Assembly: GCA_964599885.1 (NCBI GenBank)
Contig: CAZRHH010000085.1
Location: 1-12,497 of the forward strand
From: CAZRHH01 sp964599885
GTDB lineage: Bacteria; Chloroflexota; Dehalococcoidia; DSTF01; JACRBR01
Reading direction: 5' to 3'
Length of the DNA stretch: 12,497 bases
The notes beneath the pieces are model-generated. The model was given only the letters and a program-made list of their open reading frames with translations. It did not search any database and was not told the origin of the DNA. Shown in pieces: positions 5,558-10,965 of the stretch (position 1 is the stretch's first letter; every line of letters starts with the position of its first letter). The translations under genes and the position numbers were made by a program.

Positions 5558-6139
5558 ATGTCCAAGGTGAAGAAGAGCGTGACCGTGCAAGCGCCCGTCG
5601 ATATCGTCTATCGCGCGTGGCACAACTTCGAGAACTTTCCGAACTTCATGAGCAATATCGATGAAGTCCGCGTCGTGCAGGGTGGCCGTTCGCATTGGAA
5701 GGCGAAAGGCCCGCTCGGCAGCCATGCCGAATGGGACGCGGAAGTGACGATGGATGAGCCCAATCAGGCGATCGGCTGGCGCTCGATCGAGGGCAACTCC
5801 GCCGTCAAGACCGCCGGCCGCGTGAACTTTCGCGATCAGGCCGGTGGCACCGAACTCGATGTCACCCTGGAGTACGCCGCACCCGGCGGCGTCGTTGGCG
5901 ATGTCGTGACGAAGATCTTCGCCAATCCGGAACAGCAGATCGAGGAAGACCTGCAGCGCTTCAAGGAGATCATCGAGAAGGGCGCCGAACTCTCCGGCAT
6001 GAAGCTCGATAACGTGATGTCCGGCGAACAGAGCCTCGGCGGCTCGATGGGATCCGTGACCGAACAGGACCTCAACGCCATCGCCGGCACCAACAGCGGC
6101 ATCTCGCCGTCATCGGTTGACGACCCCGCCGAGCGGTAA
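5558..6139 (+). CDS. SRPBCC protein with C-terminal extension
   Basis: This encodes 193 residues. The SRPBCC domain covers about 1-150: KKSVTVQAPVDIVYRAWHNF, ENFPNFMSNIDEV, HWKAKGPLGSHAEWDAEVT and the closing helix ANPEQQIEEDLQRFKEIIEK. The last 45 residues are Ser/Gly/Asp-rich and likely disordered. It is much closer to the protein at 7196 than to the one at 3257 (shared blocks MSNI, SHWKA, HAEWDAE, KIFANPE, QIEEDL). The start ATG has the SD AAGGAGG 4 nt upstream. It is the second gene of an operon with the 23-residue membrane peptide and is followed by a strong intrinsic terminator. The fold binds hydrophobic ligands; the ligand and reaction are unknown. The close partnership with a membrane micropeptide suggests a membrane-associated role, which is inference. 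Confidence 0.93.
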   Translation: MSKVKKSVTVQAPVDIVYRAWHNFENFPNFMSNIDEVRVVQGGRSHWKAKGPLGSHAEWDAEVTMDEPNQAIGWRSIEGNSAVKTAGRVNFRDQAGGTELDVTLEYAAPGGVVGDVVTKIFANPEQQIEEDLQRFKEIIEKGAELSGMKLDNVMSGEQSLGGSMGSVTEQDLNAIAGTNSGISPSSVDDPAER

Positions 6140-6168
6140 GCCAGGCGCGTTCGCACCCTGCCGTTCGC

Positions 6169-6219
6169 CTTGCCGGCGCTCAGGCCCAGAGAGGCCAGTC
6201 GCCGGCAAGCTCTTTTTTC
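6169..6219 (+). terminator. Intrinsic terminator inside the opposing gene
   Basis: CTTGCCGGCG (6169-6178) pairs with CGCCGGCAAG (6200-6209), a perfect 10-bp stem with an inner GGCC/GGCC pairing, followed directly by CTCTTTTTTC (6210-6219). This is a classic intrinsic terminator for the SRPBCC operon ending at 6139. It overlaps the last 40 nt, including the stop codon, of the minus-strand sigma-like gene. Confidence 0.85.
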
Positions 6220-6629
6220 AGTTTGCGGCGTGCGGCGCTTGCGTGTGCGCTGTCCAGACTCGTCATCGGCAACTGCTCGACGCGCCGCCCGATCGCTTCG
6301 CGCTGCTTGTCCGTCAGCTCATCGAGTGCGTTCCGCAACGAGGTCCGCAGCTCGTACCGCTCGCCGAATGGCACACCCATCTCGTGCGCCGCATCCAGCG
6401 GCACGAACGTCGGACGCCGGTTGCCGTACCGGGTGTACGGGCCGTATCGGCGCGCCGCATCGATCGCCTCGCGGCGGATCGCCGTGACATCGTGCGCCTT
6501 CCCGTCGCGCCACGTCGCAAGCGCGATGTCCTGCGTAGCGTCGTCGAGCCAGAACTCCGGCACGCCGACTGCGCGCGCCACGGCACGATAATACGCTGGC
6601 CGGCGTTGCGGCCTCGTGTCGATCGTCAT
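6180..6629 (-). CDS. Sigma-70/ECF-like factor, small
   Basis: This encodes 149 residues from ATG 6629; the SD GGGGAGGA lies 7 nt before it, and the GTG at 6650 is rejected because that SD would then be inside the gene. Region-2-like features: AYYRAVARAVGVPEFWLDDA, then TQDIALATWR (residues 29-41), which matches the D-D-A-x-Q-[ED]-[IV]-A-L-x-x-W core-binding helix of ECF sigma factors. Then AIRREAIDAARRYGPYTRYG resembles region 2.3-2.4. The C-terminal region (about 95-140; LRNALDELTDKQREAIGRRV plus a second basic helix) looks like a region-4 helix-turn-helix. No anti-sigma gene is adjacent. The fit is by eye: a sigma-like transcription factor is the best call, with a phage-type or remnant factor as the alternative. 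Its 3' end doubles as the terminator of the convergent operon. Confidence 0.75.
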   Translation of the reverse strand: MTIDTRPQRRPAYYRAVARAVGVPEFWLDDATQDIALATWRDGKAHDVTAIRREAIDAARRYGPYTRYGNRRPTFVPLDAAHEMGVPFGERYELRTSLRNALDELTDKQREAIGRRVEQLPMTSLDSAHASAARRKLKKELAGDWPLWA

Positions 6630-6643
6630 CGTGCGGTCCTCCC

Positions 6644-6658
6644 CGGGCACGGTGCCCG
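6644..6658. promoter_or_regulatory. 15-bp perfect palindrome in the leader of the sigma-like gene
   Basis: CGGGCAC-G-GTGCCCG lies just upstream of the SD (GGGGAGGA, 6637-6644 region, overlapping it by a base) and ends 15 nt before the ATG at 6629. It could be an operator (autoregulation) or an RNA hairpin that limits access to the SD. Confidence 0.45.
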
Positions 6659-6884
6659 CCCTGGCGACCGGGTTGAGTCCACATGCCCGCGGACGGGTAC
6701 GTGTTCAACCGAGCAGTCGGCCAACCCAAACGCTGCGATGCTGCGATGACTTCGTGTCAAAACGGCCCGAAGGCCCGGTACTGGGAGGGTCGCTGTGGCG
6801 CGCAACCCGCCGCCAGAACGCTGTCCGACGGCCAACCCCGGCGCTTCTCATGCGCCATCTCCATCCGTCGGAGACAACACGAGG

Positions 6885-6913
6885 TTGACATCGGCTTGTA
6901 AACATCTGGTTAT
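6885..6913 (+). promoter_or_regulatory. Possible promoter (TTGACA ... GGTTAT)
   Basis: A consensus -35 is followed by a weak -10 after 17 nt. The local sequence is AT-rich for this genome. It would give a leader of about 275 nt for the SRPBCC gene at 7196, or a separate small transcript. Confidence 0.3.
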
Positions 6914-7119
6914 GGAGTGGTAGGTAAGTTGTTAAGCGACCATAGCAAGCGTCCAATGTGCGCGTTTGGTGCGACATAACGTCCACGCTGCGTCAAATTC
7001 GAGCGCTCTCTCGTCGTCGTCAGCCGGATGCTTGTTACGCGTTCGGCACCGTGCCCGCTCCGCGTGTTCGCGGTTCGGAATCTACCCCCGCTTAGCATGG
7101 CAACGAGCGGCCGCACCCG

Positions 7120-7137
7120 TTGCGATCGCAATTGCGC
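7120..7137. promoter_or_regulatory. Overlapping palindromes upstream of third SRPBCC gene
   Basis: TTGCGATCGCAA (7120-7131, perfect 12 bp) overlaps CGCAATTGCG (7128-7137, perfect 10 bp), ending 58 nt before ATG 7196. This is a candidate operator; no matching motif was seen before the other SRPBCC genes. Confidence 0.35.
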
Positions 7138-7195
7138 GGGGCGCGCGAAGTTCTCCCTCGCGCGCCCTGCTGCAAGACAGAGAAGGAGCATCGCC

Positions 7196-7894
7196 ATGGC
7201 GAACGTCGAGTGCACCATCGTCGTGCAGGCGCCGGCCGACACCGTCTACCAGATCTGGCGTAACTTCGGGAACATGCCGCAAATCATGAGCAACATCGAG
7301 GACGTGCGCGAAACCGGCGACGGCAAGTCGCACTGGAAGGCGAGGGCGCCACTCGGCGCGCACGCCGAATGGGACGCCGAGATCACCCGCGACGAACCCG
7401 GCCGCGCCATCGCCTGGCGATCGATCGATAGCGACGACAGCAACGTCCGCACGCATGGCAGCGTCGCCTTCGATGGCATGGGCGACTCCACCCGCATCAT
7501 CGTCGCGCTGGACTACGAGACGACGACCGGCGGCGTCACCGAGACGGTCGCGAAGATCTTCGCGAACCCCGAGAAGCAGATCGAAGAGGACCTCGGGCGG
7601 TTCAAGGAGCGCGTCGAGCAAGGCGGCCACTACGCCCGCGCCACAGACGAGGTCGTGGCCAATCCCGATACGCCCGGCGCCCAGCGCACCGTGGGCAAGT
7701 ATCCCGACACGAAGTCCGAAGGCCCTCCGCCCTTCGGGCCCGGCACGCCCGAACCCGGCACGATGCGCGCGCCGACGACGACAGGCACGCCGGGCGGCGC
7801 GCTCGGCGCACCCACAGGGTCGGAGCTAAAGCGCGATCCGGAAGAGCGGTCCGAACGCATGGATCCGCGTACCGGCGCCGGTGCCATCGACTAG
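7196..7894 (+). CDS. SRPBCC protein with long Pro/Gly/Thr-rich tail
   Basis: This encodes 232 residues from ATG 7196, which has an SD (AGAAGGAG, 7 nt); the frame is open back to 7028 but without translation signals. The SRPBCC domain spans about 1-145: CTIVVQAPADTVYQIWRNFG, MSNIEDVRETGDGKSHWKAR, HAEWDAEITRDEP, KIFANPEKQIEEDLGRFKER. The remaining 85 or so residues are rich in Pro, Gly, Thr and later Arg/Glu (ELKRDPEERSERMDPRTG), and are presumably disordered. It is the closest relative in the window of the 5558 protein, and the tails are unrelated in sequence and length. No ligand can be predicted. It is upstream of, and same-strand with, the DUF3159-like gene, but the 81-nt gap and the promoter-like sequence there suggest separate transcription. 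Confidence 0.93.
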   Translation: MANVECTIVVQAPADTVYQIWRNFGNMPQIMSNIEDVRETGDGKSHWKARAPLGAHAEWDAEITRDEPGRAIAWRSIDSDDSNVRTHGSVAFDGMGDSTRIIVALDYETTTGGVTETVAKIFANPEKQIEEDLGRFKERVEQGGHYARATDEVVANPDTPGAQRTVGKYPDTKSEGPPPFGPGTPEPGTMRAPTTTGTPGGALGAPTGSELKRDPEERSERMDPRTGAGAID

Positions 7895-7960
7895 GCCCGT
7901 TCGGTTCGCCGGCTACGCTTTCCGCAGCAGCAAGACCACGTGCGATCGGCGTCGCCCGGC

Positions 7961-7966
7961 TACCAT
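7961..7966 (+). promoter_or_regulatory. Possible leaderless -10 (TACCAT)
   Basis: TACCAT (TANNNT type, 4 of 6 to TATAAT) lies 9 nt before ATG 7976, and no SD is seen. The gene at 10160 has the same arrangement. Confidence 0.35.
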
Positions 7967-7975
7967 ACAGCCGTC

Positions 7976-8650
7976 ATGATCGATGGCGCAGAACACCCCC
8001 TCGAACCGGCGCCGGCCGCCGCCCCAGAGCGGACGCAACGCTTCTACGTGCGTCCAAACCCGCGCATCATCGAAAGCGCTGTACCCGCCGTCGCGTTCAT
8101 CGTCGCCAATCAGTTCGCTTCGACGGAGATCGCGATCGGCGCGTCGTTCCTCGCCTCGGTTGTCGTGTTCGTGCGAAATCGCGGGCACGGTGTCATCCGC
8201 GCGCTTGGCGTCGCCGGGTTCGTCGTCGTCTGCGGCTTCGCTGTCCTCGGGCTGCTGTTGGGCAGCGGCAAGGTGTTCGTCGCCCAGAATCTGTTTATCG
8301 ATTTCTTGTTCGCGGCGGCATTCGTCGGCAGCGTGCTCATCGGGCGCCCGCTCATCGGCGCGATCGTCCGCGAAGTGGCGCCCGCGCTCCAGCCCGTGAT
8401 GCCGCTTGGGCACCCGCTCTTCGTCCGTCTCACGCTGCTCGGTGCGTTACTCAACGTGGCCACCGGCGTTGCTCGTCTCGGCTTGCTCGCCGCGCTGACG
8501 GAGAATCAGTACGTCATCGCTAGCCGCGCGCTCGGCCTGCCGATCAGCGTCGCCTTCTACGTCTATTGCTACGTGCTGATCCAGCGCACGGCAATCCGCA
8601 TCTGGCCCGCCGATCTCCCGCCGCCCAACCGCGACGGCACCGCCGGCTAA
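7976..8650 (+). CDS. DUF3159-like six-helix membrane protein
   Basis: This encodes 224 residues from ATG 7976. After a polar N-terminus (1-28), the sequence PRIIESAVPAVAFIVANQFA and ALGVAGFVVVCGFAVLGLLL and VLIGRPLIGAIVREVAP follow the DUF3159 pattern. That pattern places hydrophobic helices around a conserved Gly-Arg-Pro-Leu-[IV]-Gly motif. I count about six helices (approximately 32-47, 51-67, 74-94, 103-122, 145-165, 180-200). DUF3159 proteins are actinobacterial/Chloroflexota membrane proteins of unknown function. There is no SD; TACCAT at 7961-7966 sits 9 nt before the ATG, so a leaderless transcript is possible. A GTG at 7940 would add 12 residues and is less likely. Its stop codon overlaps that of the convergent gene. 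Confidence 0.85.
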   Translation: MIDGAEHPLEPAPAAAPERTQRFYVRPNPRIIESAVPAVAFIVANQFASTEIAIGASFLASVVVFVRNRGHGVIRALGVAGFVVVCGFAVLGLLLGSGKVFVAQNLFIDFLFAAAFVGSVLIGRPLIGAIVREVAPALQPVMPLGHPLFVRLTLLGALLNVATGVARLGLLAALTENQYVIASRALGLPISVAFYVYCYVLIQRTAIRIWPADLPPPNRDGTAG

Positions 8651-9147
8651 CGCCCGCGCCGCGTCCGCCGGTCGCGCTTCCGCCCCGCAACCCACCGCGC
8701 GATCAGCGCCAGCTCCGCGAACGCGTCCAGCAGGTACACCGGCGATACCCGCCGCCGCGCGACGTACACCACATCGATCGCCGCCAGCGATGCCGCGCTG
8801 CCGATCGCCAGCATCGCGATCTCCGGCGATGGCTGCTGCCGGCGGCGTCCCGCCGCGTACAGCGTCAGGCCCACCGCTGTGACGAGCGCGCCGACCGTCT
8901 TCACCAGCCAGACGTCCGTCTTCGGACCCGTGATGAACTGGAACGAACGGATGCCGACGATCGCCCAGACGCCCGTAAGCACGTAGAACACACCTTGGAG
9001 CACGGCCGTGTTCGCGCGTGCGTCCGCCTCCGGCACCGCCGCCGCGCTCAGTGCGGGATGCTCCAGCGGATCGTCGTGTACGCGGCGAAGCCCCGGAAGC
9101 TCATCCGGGGCAGGCATCCGTCGTGGCCGCGCGTCGAGCGGCAACAT
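8647..9147 (-). CDS. Four-helix membrane protein, third gene of PRC operon
   Basis: This encodes 166 residues. The first 45 are polar and Pro-rich, followed by hydrophobic segments at about 48-66, 82-99, 110-130 and 136-153, then a strongly basic tail (RKRDRRTRRGR). The motif FQFITGPKTDVWLVKTVGAL marks a conserved family that I have seen only as hypothetical membrane protein; I cannot name it. The ATG follows the PRC-barrel stop after 2 nt (TAA-CC-ATG), and an SD-like GGAG lies 8 nt before it inside the PRC gene, so translation is coupled. Its stop (TAG) shares bases with the TAA of the convergent DUF3159-like gene. Function is unknown. It may act with the PRC-barrel protein at the membrane, which is inference. 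Confidence 0.87.
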   Translation of the reverse strand: MLPLDARPRRMPAPDELPGLRRVHDDPLEHPALSAAAVPEADARANTAVLQGVFYVLTGVWAIVGIRSFQFITGPKTDVWLVKTVGALVTAVGLTLYAAGRRRQQPSPEIAMLAIGSAASLAAIDVVYVARRRVSPVYLLDAFAELALIARWVAGRKRDRRTRRGR

Positions 9148-9149
9148 GG

Positions 9150-9716
9150 TTAGCGCTCCATCGATTCGTCGGCAGAGCGGCGCACCGTGTACGCCTCGGC
9201 GTCCGCCAGCACGCTTTCGCGCGGCGTCGTTTCATGCAGCGCCGGCTCCGAGACGATGATCGCGTCCTCGCCGATCGTCAGCACGCTTGACGCCCTGACT
9301 TCGTTCTTCTCTCCGCGCCCGAGGCGCCCCGTCGTCGTCGTGTAGCCGGAGATCATCCCGTCGTCCGCCACCATTACCTTGTCAACCTTGCCCAGCGCGT
9401 CGCCGCCTTCGGTGATCACGTTCTTGCCCGGCAGATAAATGCCCGATTCGACAACCTCGTTCGCGCGCACCTGCGTGTCGAACGGTTGCAACGACCCGAC
9501 GCTCTCGATCGTAATCGCGTCCTTGCCGATGCCGCGGATGTACCGCCGCTCGAGGAACATCAGATCGTCGCCCTTGCTGTGCGTCGTCACCATCAGTCCC
9601 AGCAGCGACTGTTGGCTCGGATCGAACAGGATGTCCTTCACCTTGCCGACTTCCTTGCCCTCCAGTGTCGCAAAGATGGGCATGGACATGAATTCCGCTG
9701 CGTCTCGTCCGTTCAT
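9150..9716 (-). CDS. PRC-barrel domain protein
   Basis: This encodes 188 residues. The first PRC-barrel domain spans about 8-78 (FMSMPIFATLEGKEVGKVKD, ILFDPSQQSLLGLMV, LERRYIRGIGKDAITIES). A second barrel-like repeat spans about 85-160 (GIYLPGKNVITEGGDALGKV, DGMISGYTTTTGRLG, SVLTIGEDAIIV). PRC-barrels are small beta-barrels found in RNA maturation (RimM), photosynthetic reaction-centre H subunits and many stress-linked proteins; they act as binding modules, not enzymes. The ATG overlaps the TGA of the upstream gene (ATGA, 9713-9716), and the SD AAGGAGAGGAG lies inside that gene, a translational-coupling arrangement. A downstream in-frame Met (residue 10) would cut into the first strand and is rejected. 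It belongs to a three-gene minus operon with two membrane proteins. Confidence 0.93.
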   Translation of the reverse strand: MNGRDAAEFMSMPIFATLEGKEVGKVKDILFDPSQQSLLGLMVTTHSKGDDLMFLERRYIRGIGKDAITIESVGSLQPFDTQVRANEVVESGIYLPGKNVITEGGDALGKVDKVMVADDGMISGYTTTTGRLGRGEKNEVRASSVLTIGEDAIIVSEPALHETTPRESVLADAEAYTVRRSADESMER

Positions 9717-9976
9717 CGAACCGCTCCTCTCCTTACGTGCGCGATGCGCGCCCGCCGCGCACCCGCTCGCCTGTACTCTCGTCGCCCGCGGCCGAACCGC
9801 GCCTCGTCGTCGATGCGCTGCAGCACTTCGCTGATGTCTGCGCTGTCGACCTCGGCGTTCTGGCCGTGCGGCTCCGCCGCGTCGCCCGGCGCGTCGGGCT
9901 GGCCATCACGGTTCCAGAGTGTGTAGGCGATTGCCCCTCCCGCCAGCACCATCAGACCGGTGATCGCCTTGTCCAT
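9713..9976 (-). CDS. Small membrane-anchored protein, first gene of PRC operon
   Basis: This encodes 87 residues. Residues 4-22 (AITGLMVLAGGAIAYTLWN) form one membrane helix. A short acidic/polar linker follows (about 23-58; QNAEVDSADISEVLQRIDDE), then a strongly Arg-rich C-terminus (about 60-87). The ATG has the SD GAGGGAG about 4 nt upstream. Its last codons carry the SD for the PRC gene, and its stop overlaps that gene's ATG, so the Arg-rich end is under overlapping constraint. No family is recognised. An N-terminal anchor with a basic cytoplasmic tail could recruit nucleic acid or acidic partners, which is speculative. Promoter sequence upstream is unclear; CATAGT at 10003-10008 is the best -10. 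Confidence 0.8.
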   Translation of the reverse strand: MDKAITGLMVLAGGAIAYTLWNRDGQPDAPGDAAEPHGQNAEVDSADISEVLQRIDDEARFGRGRREYRRAGARRARIAHVRRGAVR

Positions 9977-10147
9977 CGCGCTCCCTCGCTCGGTGCACCT
10001 CCACTATGGTCGATGCCCATCGCATACCGGGGAGCGCTCACCGGCGATCAGGTTGCAATCCGGTGTCATCGGATCGCCGCGCGGCGCTGTAATCGTTCCG
10101 CAACCATCCGAGCCTTGCAGGCAAGCGCCGCGCGAACCACCTGCCGC

Positions 10148-10153
10148 TAACCT
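10148..10153 (+). promoter_or_regulatory. Possible leaderless -10 (TAACCT) before the SDR gene
   Basis: TAACCT sits 6 nt before ATG 10160 with no SD between, so transcription would start at or next to the ATG. The spacing fits TANNNT-type leaderless promoters. Confidence 0.4.
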
Positions 10154-10159
10154 GTCGCC

Positions 10160-10963
10160 ATGACGAACGGCACGAAAAGCACCGATCGGTCACGCGTCCT
10201 GCTGACCGGCGCCGGCGGCAACGTTGGCAGCGGCTTCCGCGACGACTACATCGAGCGCTATCAGGCCGACTACGCGCTGCGCCTCGCCGCGCACGATCCC
10301 GGCTTCGCCGACGACCGCTTCGACGACATCGTCGCGCTCGACATCGAGGACGCGCAGCAATGCCGCGCCGCCTGCGAGGGCGTGCAAACCGTCGTACACC
10401 TGGCGGCGAGTCCCGACTGGCAGGGTGACTTCTGCGACGATCTGTTCCGCCCGAACATCCTCGGCGCCTATCACGTGTTCGAGGCCGCACGCCAGGCCGG
10501 CTGCCGCCGCGTCGTCTATGCCAGCAGCGTCCACGCCATCATGGGCTACCCCGTCGACTATCAGGCGCACACCGGCGACCCCGCGCGCCCCGACACGATG
10601 TATGGCGTCACGAAGGTCTTCGGCGAATCGCTCTGCTCCTCATACGCCTACGAACACGGCATGTCGTGCATCGCCATCCGCATCGGCGCCTACGTTGCCG
10701 CCGCAGACAACGCGAAGGTCACCGACAGCGCCAACCCGCAGTTGCTGGATATCGTCATCAGCCAGCGCGATATGAGCCAGCTCATCCATCGCTGCATCAT
10801 GGCGCCCGACGACATCACGTACGCCATCGTCAACGGCGTCTCCGATAATCGCTTCAAGCGCATGGACATCGAAGAGACGAAGCGCCTGCTCGGCTACGAA
10901 CCCCAGGACGACGCGTTTGGCTGGAGCGCGGAGGTCGACTTCGGCCCCGAGGTGAAGGTCTAA
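10160..10963 (+). CDS. NAD-dependent epimerase/dehydratase-type SDR (uronate-dehydrogenase-like)
   Basis: This encodes 267 residues of an extended SDR with a Rossmann fold. Cofactor motif TGAGGNVG is at 16-23, the HLAASP strand at 80-85, N99, active-site Ser122/Ser123 (YASSVHAIMGYP) and the catalytic pair Tyr148-x3-Lys152 (YGVTK). The active site is therefore complete. The short length, the SSxHAI-GYP segment and the C-terminal IEETKRLLGYEPQDDAF resemble uronate dehydrogenases, which oxidise galacturonate/glucuronate to aldarolactone. That substrate call is tentative, since many sugar-modifying SDRs share these motifs. No SD precedes the ATG; the TAACCT 6 nt before suggests a leaderless mRNA. 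The topoisomerase gene begins 2 nt after its stop, so both are in one transcript. Confidence 0.93.
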   Translation: MTNGTKSTDRSRVLLTGAGGNVGSGFRDDYIERYQADYALRLAAHDPGFADDRFDDIVALDIEDAQQCRAACEGVQTVVHLAASPDWQGDFCDDLFRPNILGAYHVFEAARQAGCRRVVYASSVHAIMGYPVDYQAHTGDPARPDTMYGVTKVFGESLCSSYAYEHGMSCIAIRIGAYVAAADNAKVTDSANPQLLDIVISQRDMSQLIHRCIMAPDDITYAIVNGVSDNRFKRMDIEETKRLLGYEPQDDAFGWSAEVDFGPEVKV

Positions 10964-10965
10964 CG

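Larger units (their letters stand above)
6659..7195. other. Long intergenic region (about 540 nt) with two TTGACA boxes
   Basis: Between the divergent sigma-like and third SRPBCC genes, perfect TTGACA hexamers occur at 6755-6760 (minus) and 6885-6890 (plus). Only the plus one has a possible -10 (GGTTAT, 6908-6913, 17-nt spacing; or TTATGG at 19). An 8-bp unit is duplicated at 6732-6747 (GCTGCGAT twice). Overlapping palindromes occur at 7120-7137. No protein frame here has both an SD and sensible composition. The stretch could also encode an untranslated RNA, which I cannot demonstrate. Confidence 0.4.

Noticed and set aside
6755..6760. TTGACA on the minus strand as a promoter for the sigma-like gene
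   Set aside because: No acceptable -10 occurs at 15-19 nt spacing, so the hexamer alone is weak evidence.
7082..7630. 182-residue minus-strand open frame opposite the third SRPBCC gene
   Set aside because: It is antisense to an intact SRPBCC domain, with Val/Asp/Arg-rich shadow composition and no translation signal.
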